From: Streptomyces olindensis
Lineage (GTDB): Bacteria; Actinomycetota; Actinomycetes; Streptomycetales; Streptomycetaceae
Direction: 5' to 3'
DNA: 64,000 nt
Assembly (NCBI GenBank): GCA_000696115.1
Contig: JJOH01000108.1
Span: 65,661-129,660, forward strand
The stretch's first letter is position 1, and each line of letters begins with the position of its first letter. A program made the position numbers and the translations under genes. The notes beneath the pieces were generated by a model. That model was not told the DNA's origin. It was given only the letters and a program-made list of their open reading frames with translations, and did no database searches. Positions 49,483 through 56,597 of the stretch are shown one piece after another.

Positions 49483-50282
49483 CGCATCCTGATGTCGTCC
49501 GGTGACAGCGCCCCCTTGGCCGTCACATGGTCGCCGGACGACTCCCCGCGCAGCCGGCGTCCGATCCACGGCACCAGGAACTCGCGCGCCCAGTGGACGT
49601 CGTCCCGCCGGATGTCGAGGGTGCCGCGCGGCGGCAGCGGGGGCCACTCCTGCTCGGGGTCGGCCGGCACGTCCAGGCCGAGTACCTGGCCCGCGCGGAG
49701 CGCCACGCGCGTGTGCCCCTCGGGCGACAGGTGCAGCCGGTCGGCGTCCCAGGCCCTGCGGTCCTGCACGCTGCGCAGCGACCACAGGTCGAGGACCGGG
49801 CAACCGTACCGGTCGGCGATGGCCCGGACGTGCCCGTTGTAGGTGGCGATCTTGCCGCGCAGGTGCTTGAGCACGGGCATGCCCCGCGTGTCGAAGCCGG
49901 TCGTCACCATCACCGTGCCGGCCACGGCGGTGAGCTGTGCGACCGCCCGCTCGAAGCGCTCGGCCACCTCGTCGGGGTCCGTGCCGGGCCGGAGGATGTC
50001 GTTGCCCCCGGCGCAGAACGAGACGAGGTCCGGGGCCATGTCGACGGCCCGCGGCACCTGGTCCGCCACGATCTGGTCGAGGAGTTTTCCGCGTACGGCG
50101 AGGTTGGTGTACTGGAAGTCGCCCTCGGGCCGGAGGTCGGCGAGCAGGACGGCGAACCGGTCGGCCCAGCCGACGAACGCCCCGTCGGGGCCGGGATCAC
50201 CGACGCCCTCGGTGAAGCTGTCCCCCACCGCCACGTACGACCCGATCACTGCTCTGCTGTCACTCTTCGAATCGTCTGCCAC
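49464..50282 (-). CDS. SGNH/GDSL hydrolase, 272 aa
   Basis: An esterase or lipase of the SGNH fold without a signal peptide. Block I YVAVGDSFTEGVGDPG carries the nucleophile Ser, block II is NLAVRGKLLDQIVADQVP (Gly), block III AGGNDILRPG (Asn) and block V DADRLHLSPEGHTRVA (Asp and His). The start is GTG 50282; a nearby ATG at 50292 is out of frame. The 3' end overlaps the 15-bp repeat array. Substrate unknown; cytosolic SGNH proteins of this type are widespread in Streptomyces. Confidence 0.93.
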   Translation of the reverse strand: MADDSKSDSRAVIGSYVAVGDSFTEGVGDPGPDGAFVGWADRFAVLLADLRPEGDFQYTNLAVRGKLLDQIVADQVPRAVDMAPDLVSFCAGGNDILRPGTDPDEVAERFERAVAQLTAVAGTVMVTTGFDTRGMPVLKHLRGKIATYNGHVRAIADRYGCPVLDLWSLRSVQDRRAWDADRLHLSPEGHTRVALRAGQVLGLDVPADPEQEWPPLPPRGTLDIRRDDVHWAREFLVPWIGRRLRGESSGDHVTAKGALSPDDIRMRIASVA

Positions 50283-50394
50283 AGCCGTTCATGATTCACC
50301 CTCGAATGTGACCTACGCGACCGTAGGAAAGGGTTGACGGGCGGTGAGATAAGCCACTCCCAAAGTGTTCGCCAACTCCGGAATAGGCTGCCCG

Positions 50395-51111
50395 TCAGGG
50401 ATGTTCCGGGGCAAGCCGCCAGACCCGGAAGTCAGTGATTCGGAAATGGCTCCACACGGTCCGGAAGGCGAAGTGCCCGCCGGTGTACGGCTGAGGGTCG
50501 GTGTAGCCGAAGACGAGCCGCCCGTTGTTCCACCACCTGACCGTGGAGCCGTCGGAGACGATCCGGACCCGGTTCGGCTCGTTCGGGACGAGCAGCGGCT
50601 CGGTGTAGTCGAGGACCAGGGGGCGGACGCCGGGCTCGCCGACGTAACGGCGCAGCCGGGTCGTGGTGTTGTAGTTGGCGCCGTAGCCGGCGTAGTACGT
50701 CGTGAGGTGGTCGTACTCGTCGAGGGCCCCGCCGCGGGGCGTCGCGAAGAGGTCGTCCGGGGAGCGGACGTCGGTGGCGTTCCAGAAGTTGTTGAGGTCC
50801 GAGACCCGGTCGTTGGCCCGGCCCTCGGAGACGGGAGTGGCGGTGTAGGCGAGGACGTACGGGCCCTCCAGCCGCTGCCTGAACCAGACCGTCGCCCCGC
50901 TCGGCACGTCGATCTCCAGGACGCCGCGGGAGGCGGTGACGGTGCCGCCGTCCTGCAGTTCGGTCGCCCACCGGGTCAGGCCGTGGCGGAAGTCGTCGTG
51001 GGCGATGAGCCGGCGGTGCCGGGGCGCGGCGCTCGCGTTCGCCGTCGGGGCGAGGGCCGCGAGGGCCGCTCCGGCGGCCAGGGCTCCGAACGTTCTGCGG
51101 GTGGTCGGCAC
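50395..51111 (-). CDS. Secreted DUF6250-like protein, Tat signal, 238 aa
   Basis: An exported beta-sandwich protein. MPTTRRTFGALAAGAALAALAPTANASA is a twin-arginine signal (TTRRTFGAL). The mature part reads IAHDDFRHGLTRWATELQDGGTVTASRGVLEIDVPSGATVWFRQRLEGPYVLAYTATPV, then FRITDFRVWRLA, a concanavalin-like fold seen in carbohydrate-active proteins (DUF6250). The substrate is probably a plant polysaccharide. ATG 51111 follows AAGGAG; a LacI-type operator lies one base upstream of that site, so the gene is probably under carbon control. Confidence 0.82.
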   Translation of the reverse strand: MPTTRRTFGALAAGAALAALAPTANASAAPRHRRLIAHDDFRHGLTRWATELQDGGTVTASRGVLEIDVPSGATVWFRQRLEGPYVLAYTATPVSEGRANDRVSDLNNFWNATDVRSPDDLFATPRGGALDEYDHLTTYYAGYGANYNTTTRLRRYVGEPGVRPLVLDYTEPLLVPNEPNRVRIVSDGSTVRWWNNGRLVFGYTDPQPYTGGHFAFRTVWSHFRITDFRVWRLAPEHP

Positions 51112-51127
51112 GGGACACAGCTCCTTC

Positions 51128-51141
51128 AGAAAGCGCTTGCA
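51128..51141. promoter_or_regulatory. LacI/cre-like operator in the leader of the DUF6250-like gene
   Basis: Read on the minus strand, TGCAAGCGCTTTCT has the AAGCGCTT core and matches the classical cre consensus at 13 of 14 positions. It ends one base before the AAGGAG ribosome site, so a bound repressor would block elongation or initiation. A LacI-family regulator is the inferred ligand. Confidence 0.65.
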
Positions 51142-51234
51142 CTCTCGACGGGATCACTGTGTCCCAACTGCCGCCCTCTGTCGATCCCTTGAGCCGGTCG
51201 ACGGGCGCGCACACCGAAGTCCGGACGCGCACAC

Positions 51235-51270
51235 CGAAGGCCGGACCCGGGGATCGAGGTCCGGCCTTCG
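51235..51270 (-). terminator. 12-bp hairpin between the M23 peptidase and the DUF6250-like gene
   Basis: CGAAGGCCGGAC (51235-51246) and its exact complement (51259-51270) surround a 12-nt loop, 33 bases after the M23 gene stop. It overlaps a 20-bp imperfect direct repeat (51206-51225 and 51226-51245), so the stem may have arisen by local duplication. Confidence 0.7.
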
Positions 51271-51302
51271 ATGGCGTGTCAGGCAGGTGGTCGTGCGGTC
51301 GG

Positions 51303-52226
51303 TCAGCCGACGGAGACGCCGTGCGAGCGCAGGAAGGCGACCGGGTCCACGTCCGAGCCGTAGCCCGGCGCGGTGCGGATCTCGAAGTGCAGGTGCGGTC
51401 CGGTGACGTTGCCGGTGGCGCCGGAGAGGCCGACCTGCTGCCCGGCGGACACGGTCTGGCCGGCCGAGACGGAGAGCTGGGACAGGTGGGCGTACTGGGC
51501 GTAGTGGCCGTCGTTCAGCTTGATGACGACCTGGTTGCCGTACGCACCGCCCCAGCCGGCGGAGACGACCGTGCCCGCGCCGACGGCCTTGAGGGAGGTG
51601 CCGGTCGGGACGACGAAGTCGACGCCGGTGTGGTAGCCGCTGGACCACATGCTGCCGGACATGCGGTACGGGGTGCCGACGGTGGCACCGTCCACCGGGG
51701 AGCTGTAGCCACTGGCGTTGCTCTCGGCGGCCGGCTTGGCGGCGGCCGGCTTCGGGGCAGTCTCCGCCTTCGCGGACGACTCGGCCGCAGCGGGCTTCTT
51801 CGCCGGCTTCTCGGCCGAGGCCTTCGGCACGGACGGCGCCTTGGGCGCGCTCGTCGCCGCCTTCTTGCCGATCGAGAGCTTCAGGCCGGGGTGGATCAGC
51901 GACGGGTCGTCGCCGACGGCGTCGCGGTTGTCCGAGTAGAGCTTCTTCCAGCCACCGCTGACGTTCTGCTCGTCGGCGATCTTCGCGAGATAGTCACCGG
52001 CCTTCACGGTGTACGTGCGCGCGCCCGTGGCCTTTTCCGGAGCCTTCTTCTCGGCGGCCGGAGCGGACTGGACGGCCTTTTCCGGGGCCGACTGCGGGGT
52101 GGCGGCGTGGGCGCCGGCGGCCCCCATGAGCGGAAGGGCGAGAGCGGCCCCGCCGGTTCCGGCGACGGCGATGGAGCGGGTGAAACGCTGGGTCTTCGGG
52201 CGGCGGTGCTTACCCTTCGCGGGCAT
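51303..52226 (-). CDS. Secreted LysM-M23 peptidoglycan hydrolase, 307 aa
   Basis: The N-terminus MPAKGKHRRPKTQRFTRSIAVAGTGGAALALPLMGAAGAHAA is a long signal peptide. A LysM domain (YTVKAGDYLAKIADEQNVSGGWKKLYSDNRDAVGDDPSLIHPGLKLSIG, about 67-115) is joined by an Ala/Lys/Pro linker to an M23 domain (YHTGVDFVVPTGTSLKAVGAGTVVSAGWGGAYGNQVVIKL, then GNVTGPHLHFEIR). Zinc ligands are the His and Asp of HTGVD and the H of HLH. It would cut peptide cross-links in the wall. ATG 52226 follows GAGAGGAA; a c-di-AMP riboswitch occupies the leader. Confidence 0.95.
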   Translation of the reverse strand: MPAKGKHRRPKTQRFTRSIAVAGTGGAALALPLMGAAGAHAATPQSAPEKAVQSAPAAEKKAPEKATGARTYTVKAGDYLAKIADEQNVSGGWKKLYSDNRDAVGDDPSLIHPGLKLSIGKKAATSAPKAPSVPKASAEKPAKKPAAAESSAKAETAPKPAAAKPAAESNASGYSSPVDGATVGTPYRMSGSMWSSGYHTGVDFVVPTGTSLKAVGAGTVVSAGWGGAYGNQVVIKLNDGHYAQYAHLSQLSVSAGQTVSAGQQVGLSGATGNVTGPHLHFEIRTAPGYGSDVDPVAFLRSHGVSVG

Positions 52227-52243
52227 GGCGAATTCCTCTCCGG

Positions 52244-52414
52244 CGCCTACGAGGTGAGCTGTCGGGTGCGGGCTGGAGATGCCCGGCCGCGCCGAGGCGC
52301 GGCTTAACCCCAAGCCGTTCCGGGAACCGGAACAGGCGTCGTACCTGTGGGTCCCCCGCTCCTGCCGTACACGGGTCAGTGTGTGCGGGCTCCGGGCGGC
52401 GGCAGGATTAGGCG
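52244..52414 (-). ncRNA. ydaO/yuaA-type c-di-AMP riboswitch
   Basis: Transcribed leftwards, the element starts with CGCCTAATCCTGCCGC and ends with AACTCGTAGGCG-like CCTCGTAGGCG; CGCCTA (52414-52409) and TAGGCG (52249-52244) form the closing P1 stem. Conserved blocks lie in order: GGGGGACCCACAGGTAC, CTTGGGGTTAAGCCGC (52314-52299), GGCCGGGCATCTCCAGCCCG and ACCCGACAGCTCACCTCG. This matches the ydaO class, which in Streptomyces controls cell-wall hydrolases and turns expression off on binding c-di-AMP. Its 3' end is 17 bases from the M23 start codon. Confidence 0.92.
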
Positions 52415-52701
52415 TCCGTCCGGATTGGTGTGGAACGTAAGCGACCAAGACGCAACGGGACAAGCTTGCGGTTGCCTGTGACGGCGTTTTTCTTGACGCG
52501 CCGCCACATTTCCCGTCACCGAGCGTGGATTACCGATCTCCCGCTTTCCGCAATGACCCTGAATAGCGCCGGAATTACGTGAACATGGCGACAACGGATC
52601 GTCACGAATATGACGATGGTCACGCGCCCCGACCTCATCTCCTTTACGATCGGGGCACGTTATATCCAAACGACCGAAGCGACCTATTCGGACAAGAACG
52701 A
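52415..52701. other. Intergenic region upstream of the riboswitch
   Basis: No gene is supported. It contains the promoter of the M23 gene on the minus strand and, at 52561-52700, an A/T-richer stretch just past the alpha-galactosidase stop. I see no confident hairpin or operator here. Confidence 0.5.
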
Positions 52702-54777
52702 CTACTTCCGCTTAAGACGGACGACCATGGCGTCCAGGTCTCCGCGCAGGCCGACCCGCAGCCCGTGGTGCAGCAGCACGGCACCCCGGTGAATTTCGCC
52801 CGTTTCGAGGCATTCGTACTCCGCTGTGGGGTCGAGGCCCCGCAGCCGCAGCGGCGGCACGGGCTCGCCGTAACGCTGCGCCTGGAGCCAGGCGAGGACC
52901 ACGGTCTCGTCACCGAGGACGTACTGCACCGCACTCGAGCCGCCCTCCGGGGGCCGCAGCCGGTAGAGGTCACCGCGCTGCACCACGGGCCGGATCTCCT
53001 TGTAGAGCCCCACCCAGTCCCGCGCCTCGGCGAGCTCCTCGGCCGTCCACTTCGTGAGGTCGCCGCCGACCCCGAGCACCCCGGCCATGGCGCTGACGAA
53101 CCGGAACCGCAGGGAACTGGCCCGGTGGTTGAGCATGGCGTTCGGGCTGTCGGTGACCCAGGCGGCCATCACGCGCGCGGGGTGGATCTGGCTGAAACCG
53201 TGCTGGATGGCGAGCCGGTCGAGCGGATCGGTGTTGTCCGAGGTCCACACCTGGTCCGTGCGGCTCAGCACGCCGAGGTCGATCCGGCCGCCGCCGCCCG
53301 AGCAGGACTCGAAGGCCACGCCCGGGTGGGCGGCCCGCAGCCGGTCCAGCAGGGCGTACAGGCCGTGCACGTGGTCGACCCAGAGCCGCTGCGGGTAGGG
53401 GTCGCCGGGCCAGCCGGCGTCGGTGAAGCAGCGGTTGAAGTCCCACTTGACGTAGTCGATCGGGGCGCTGGAGAGGAGTCCGTCGAGCTGCTCCCACAGA
53501 TACTCCCGGACGTCCTCGCGGGCGAGGTTCAGTACGAGCTGATTGCGGAACTCCGTCCGCTTTCGTCCCGGTTGGTACTGCACCCAGTCGGGGTGGGCCC
53601 GGTACAGCTCGCTGTCCGGGTTGACCATCTCGGGCTCGACCCAGATGCCGAACTGCATGCCGAGGCCGTGCACGTGGTCGGCGAGCGGCTTCAGCCCGCC
53701 GGGGAAGCGGTCGGGATTGGGCGTCCAGTCGCCGAGCCCGGCCCGGTCGCTGGTGCGCGCCCCGAACCAGCCGTCGTCGACCACGAACAGCTCGACGCCC
53801 ATGGCTGCGGCCCGCTCGGCCAGCGCCCGCTGCTGCTCCTCGGAGATGTCGAACTCGGTGGCCTCCCAGGAGTTGAACAGCACCGGCCGGTCCCGGTCGG
53901 CGTCCGGGATGACGTGGGCCCGCTGGTAGGCGTGCCAGGCCCGGCTCGCCCCGCCGAATCCGCCGTCGGTCCAGAGCCCGGCGAAGACGGGGGTGGTGTA
54001 CGACTCCCCCGTGCCCAGCATCAGCAGGCCCGAGTCGTCGTGGCCGGCGCCGCCGGTGATCTGCACGCGCGCGTCCGGGAGTTGGGCCACGGCGATCCGC
54101 CAGGACCCGGACCAGCCCAGGGCGCAGCCGTAGACCTCGCCGCGCTCCTCGGTCGCGCCGGTGTCGAGCGCGACCCACGGCAGGTGCTGGTGGGAGGTGT
54201 GGCCGCGGCGGCTGCCGATGACCTTCTCGCCGTGGGTGAGCGGGGAGCGCGTCAGCCGGGACTCGGCGCCCCAGCGGCCGTGCAGCTGGGACAGCCGCCA
54301 GGTGTCGCGGTCGGGCAGGGTCCAGGTGGCGGAGTCGGCGCGCAGCACCTCGACGGCGGGCCCCCGGTTGGCCAGGGTCACCCAGCGCTCGACGACGTCC
54401 GACGAGGAGCGCATCCGGTAGTGCAGCGTGACGGCCAGGTCGCCGTCGCGGAAGCGGAGCCGCAGCTCACCGTCCTCGGCGTCATGACCCTCGTAGGCCC
54501 ACTCGGTGCCGCGCCGCTCGGCCGTGCGCAGGGACAGGGCGGGCCGGGCGAAACGGGGGCCGCCCTCGACCGGGTACTCCTCGCGCCCGTCGAGCGGGGA
54601 CTCGAAGGGCCAGTACTCCGGCAGCGGCCGGACAGCGAGGGCCTCGGCGTCGGCGAGGGCGATCCGGGCGCCCCAGTGGAGGTGCAGCAGTTCGTGGCGG
54701 TCGGTGACGTGGACGGCGTAGCTGCTGGCCGGTCCCGACAGCACCCACGTACGTCCGTCTTCGGAGATCTCCAGCAT
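52702..54777 (-). CDS. Alpha-galactosidase, GH36, 691 aa
   Basis: Hydrolyses terminal alpha-galactosides such as melibiose and raffinose. GH36 features are the N-terminal beta-sandwich, LFVVDDGWFGARTSDRAGLGDWTPNPDRFPGGLKPL, GIWVEPEMVNPDSELY, the nucleophile Asp in DYVKWDFNRCF, AFESCSGGGGRIDLGVLSRTDQVWTSDNTDPLDRL with the acid/base Asp in SDNTD, and YVLGDETVVLAWLQAQRYGE toward the end. No signal peptide is present, so the enzyme is cytoplasmic. ATG 54777 has GAGGG upstream; the frame extension to 54876 lies in the promoter region. No dedicated transporter is adjacent. Confidence 0.95.
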   Translation of the reverse strand: MLEISEDGRTWVLSGPASSYAVHVTDRHELLHLHWGARIALADAEALAVRPLPEYWPFESPLDGREEYPVEGGPRFARPALSLRTAERRGTEWAYEGHDAEDGELRLRFRDGDLAVTLHYRMRSSSDVVERWVTLANRGPAVEVLRADSATWTLPDRDTWRLSQLHGRWGAESRLTRSPLTHGEKVIGSRRGHTSHQHLPWVALDTGATEERGEVYGCALGWSGSWRIAVAQLPDARVQITGGAGHDDSGLLMLGTGESYTTPVFAGLWTDGGFGGASRAWHAYQRAHVIPDADRDRPVLFNSWEATEFDISEEQQRALAERAAAMGVELFVVDDGWFGARTSDRAGLGDWTPNPDRFPGGLKPLADHVHGLGMQFGIWVEPEMVNPDSELYRAHPDWVQYQPGRKRTEFRNQLVLNLAREDVREYLWEQLDGLLSSAPIDYVKWDFNRCFTDAGWPGDPYPQRLWVDHVHGLYALLDRLRAAHPGVAFESCSGGGGRIDLGVLSRTDQVWTSDNTDPLDRLAIQHGFSQIHPARVMAAWVTDSPNAMLNHRASSLRFRFVSAMAGVLGVGGDLTKWTAEELAEARDWVGLYKEIRPVVQRGDLYRLRPPEGGSSAVQYVLGDETVVLAWLQAQRYGEPVPPLRLRGLDPTAEYECLETGEIHRGAVLLHHGLRVGLRGDLDAMVVRLKRK

Positions 54778-54956
54778 CAAGCCCTCACAGATTCGAACAA
54801 GCCCGACCAGGTGCGACCAGGCCGCAACATCATCAAGGGCTCGGGGGGCTCCCTGCAACGCCTGTGGACAACTCATTGCCCCAGGCAGGCATGTCGTATC
54901 GTCGAGTGGTGCCCGTCGACGAGCCGCGCCGACGGCGCCGAAGGGGAGGAGCCCTC

Positions 54957-55754
54957 GTGACGCAGCAGGTCCCGTCGACCGAGCCCGAGCTGGCCGGAGT
55001 CCGCAACTTCCGCGATGTGGGCGGGCTGCCGACCGTGGACGGACGGCGGGTGCGGCAGGGAGTGCTGTTCCGCAGCGGCCACCTCGCCCACGCGACCGGT
55101 GAGGACGCCGCCTTCCTGTCCGGCCTGGGCCTGCACACGATCTTCGACTTCCGCAACGCGGCCGACCAGAAGCTCGAAGGGCCGGATGTCGAGCTGCCGG
55201 GCGTGCGCAATGTGAACCTGCCGCTGAGCGACCCGGCCGACGGCGCCGAGTTCTGGCGGATGGTCCGCGACGGCGATCTGGACCAGCTGCGCGCGATCCT
55301 CTCGGACGGCAAGGGCGCGGACCGCATGATCGCCTCCTACCGCACGATCATCCGGAACCGCACGGCCGAGCACTCCCACGTGCTGCACGCGCTCGCCGAG
55401 GACAGCGTCCCGGTGCTGATGCACTGCGCGGCGGGCAAGGACCGCGCGGGCCTGTCCATCGCGGTGACGCTGCTCGCGCTGGGCGTCGAGCGGGAGGCGA
55501 TCGTCGAGGACTACCTGAAGTCCAATGCCAAGCACCGCCGTTACAAGGTGTACCGCAGCAGCTCCCACGCCTCGGCCTACTCCCCCGAGGTCATGGAACT
55601 GCTCAGCCCGCTCTTCGACGCGCGCGCCGAGTACCTCACGGCCGCCTTCGACACCATCGAGGAGACGTGGGGCGGTGTCGACCCCTACCTGGAGAAGGGT
55701 CTGAAGCTCGCCCCGGAGACCCGGGAGCTGCTGCGCGAGCGGCTCCTCGACTGA
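54957..55754 (+). CDS. Tyrosine/lipid phosphatase, 265 aa
   Basis: A cysteine-based phosphatase of the Y_phosphatase3 family, related to mycobacterial PtpB. The P-loop is LMHCAAGKDRAGLS (C-x5-R), preceded by GVRNFRDVGGLPTVDGRRVRQGVLFRSGHLAHATGED and followed by DYLKSNAKHRRYK. Such proteins dephosphorylate phosphotyrosine or phosphoinositides. GTG 54957 has GGGGAGGA upstream; the in-frame start at 54864 would add 31 basic residues and overlap promoter elements. It is divergent to the alpha-galactosidase gene and converges on the DUF6126 gene with 15 bases between stops. Confidence 0.92.
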   Translation: MTQQVPSTEPELAGVRNFRDVGGLPTVDGRRVRQGVLFRSGHLAHATGEDAAFLSGLGLHTIFDFRNAADQKLEGPDVELPGVRNVNLPLSDPADGAEFWRMVRDGDLDQLRAILSDGKGADRMIASYRTIIRNRTAEHSHVLHALAEDSVPVLMHCAAGKDRAGLSIAVTLLALGVEREAIVEDYLKSNAKHRRYKVYRSSSHASAYSPEVMELLSPLFDARAEYLTAAFDTIEETWGGVDPYLEKGLKLAPETRELLRERLLD

Positions 55755-55769
55755 GGCGCCGGCCGGCGG

Positions 55770-55889
55770 CTACTTGGCGCCCACCTCGAACAGCAGGTAG
55801 ACGAACGCGGCGAAGACGTGCCCCAGGATGAGGTAGATGAACAGCCGCACCCACAGGGCGCGCGGGAACTTCTCCTCCATGTCCCTCAC
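55770..55889 (-). CDS. DUF6126 membrane mini-protein, 39 aa
   Basis: A peptide with one membrane helix: EEKFPRALWVRLFIYLILGH then VFAAFVYLLFEVGAK. It has the features of the DUF6126 family, found next to XRE-type regulators in Streptomyces. GTG 55889 overlaps the stop of the XRE-cupin gene (GTGA) and has GGAGAG 5 nt upstream, giving MRDMEEK; ATG 55880 is an alternative. Translational coupling implies a joint role with the regulator. The function is unknown; it may be a sensor or an anti-regulator at the membrane. Confidence 0.8.
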   Translation of the reverse strand: MRDMEEKFPRALWVRLFIYLILGHVFAAFVYLLFEVGAK

Positions 55890-56533
55890 GGGGTCTCTCC
55901 CGGGGTGGGGCCCAGGCACAGGGCGGCCGTGGGGCTCTGCAGCAGGGTGTGGACGAAGAGCAGGTCGACACCGTCGTGGTCCTCGGCGGCGATCCGGTGC
56001 GGGGTGAGCGAGTCGAAGTGGGCGCTGTCGCCGGGCGCCAGCCGGTGCGTGGTGTCCCCGAGGCGCAGCCGCAGCCGGCCCCGCAGCACATGGAGCCACT
56101 CCTCGCCGGGGTGGACGCGCACGATGTCGCCCTGGGAGCCGTACGGGACATGGACCCGCAGGGCCTGCATCCCGCGCCCGGAGGCGCCGGCCTGCCAGTA
56201 GGTCCAGCCGCCCGCCGCAGTGGGTTCCATGTCGGCGGCGCGGACGACGGCGTCCCGGCCGGCGACGGTCTCCCCGAGCAGTTCGGAGACGGTCGTACCG
56301 TAGACGCGGGCGAGCGCGAGCAGCATCGGCAGCGAGGGCTGGCGCTGCCCGGTCTCCAGGCGGGAGAGGTGGGCGGGTGACAGCCCGGCGGCGCGGGCCG
56401 CGGTCTCCAGCGTCAGGGAGGCCTGGCGCCGCAGCGCCCGCAGCTGGGGCGCGACCGCGGCGGGCAGCGCACCGGCCGGCTGGCCGGCCGGCGAGTCGGC
56501 CCCGAGGGGCCGCTCGGTCTCGGAGGAGCTCAT
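55886..56533 (-). CDS. XRE-cupin regulator at the end of the hopanoid cluster, 215 aa
   Basis: HTH at about residues 28-85 (APQLRALRRQASLTLETAARAAGLSPAHLSRLETGQRQPSLPMLLALARVYGTT), then a cupin barrel (VRVHPGEEWLHVLRGRLRLRLGDTTHRLAPGDSAHFDSLTPHRI) whose Glu/His positions are partly kept. It is followed by a coupled DUF6126 gene and preceded by twin TTGCC-N5-GGCAA sites. In S. coelicolor the equivalent regulator and small gene (near SCO6770-6771) end the hopanoid cluster. Whether it regulates hopanoid genes or only itself is open. ATG 56533. Confidence 0.92.
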   Translation of the reverse strand: MSSSETERPLGADSPAGQPAGALPAAVAPQLRALRRQASLTLETAARAAGLSPAHLSRLETGQRQPSLPMLLALARVYGTTVSELLGETVAGRDAVVRAADMEPTAAGGWTYWQAGASGRGMQALRVHVPYGSQGDIVRVHPGEEWLHVLRGRLRLRLGDTTHRLAPGDSAHFDSLTPHRIAAEDHDGVDLLFVHTLLQSPTAALCLGPTPGETP

Positions 56534-56553
56534 GCCTCCATTCAGCCGGAGCC

Positions 56554-56588
56554 TTGCCTCACCGGCAAATTTCTTGCCTCAGAGGCAA
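56554..56588. promoter_or_regulatory. Twin operators TTGCC-N5-GGCAA, 20 bp apart
   Basis: Two inverted repeats with identical arms, TTGCC/GGCAA, at 56554-56568 and 56574-56588, centre to centre 20 bp. They fill the 64-base gap between the aminotransferase stop and the XRE-cupin start. A spacing of two helical turns puts both on the same face, so two dimers could bind cooperatively. Confidence 0.8.
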
Positions 56589-56597
56589 AAACTCAGC

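Noticed and set aside
54864..54956. Upstream ATG for the tyrosine phosphatase
   Set aside because: It would add 31 basic residues over the divergent promoter region, while GTG 54957 has a strong GGGGAGGA site.
52579..54960. A 793-codon plus-strand frame opposite the alpha-galactosidase gene
   Set aside because: It mirrors the GH36 gene and has no domain of its own; long antisense frames are common at this GC content.
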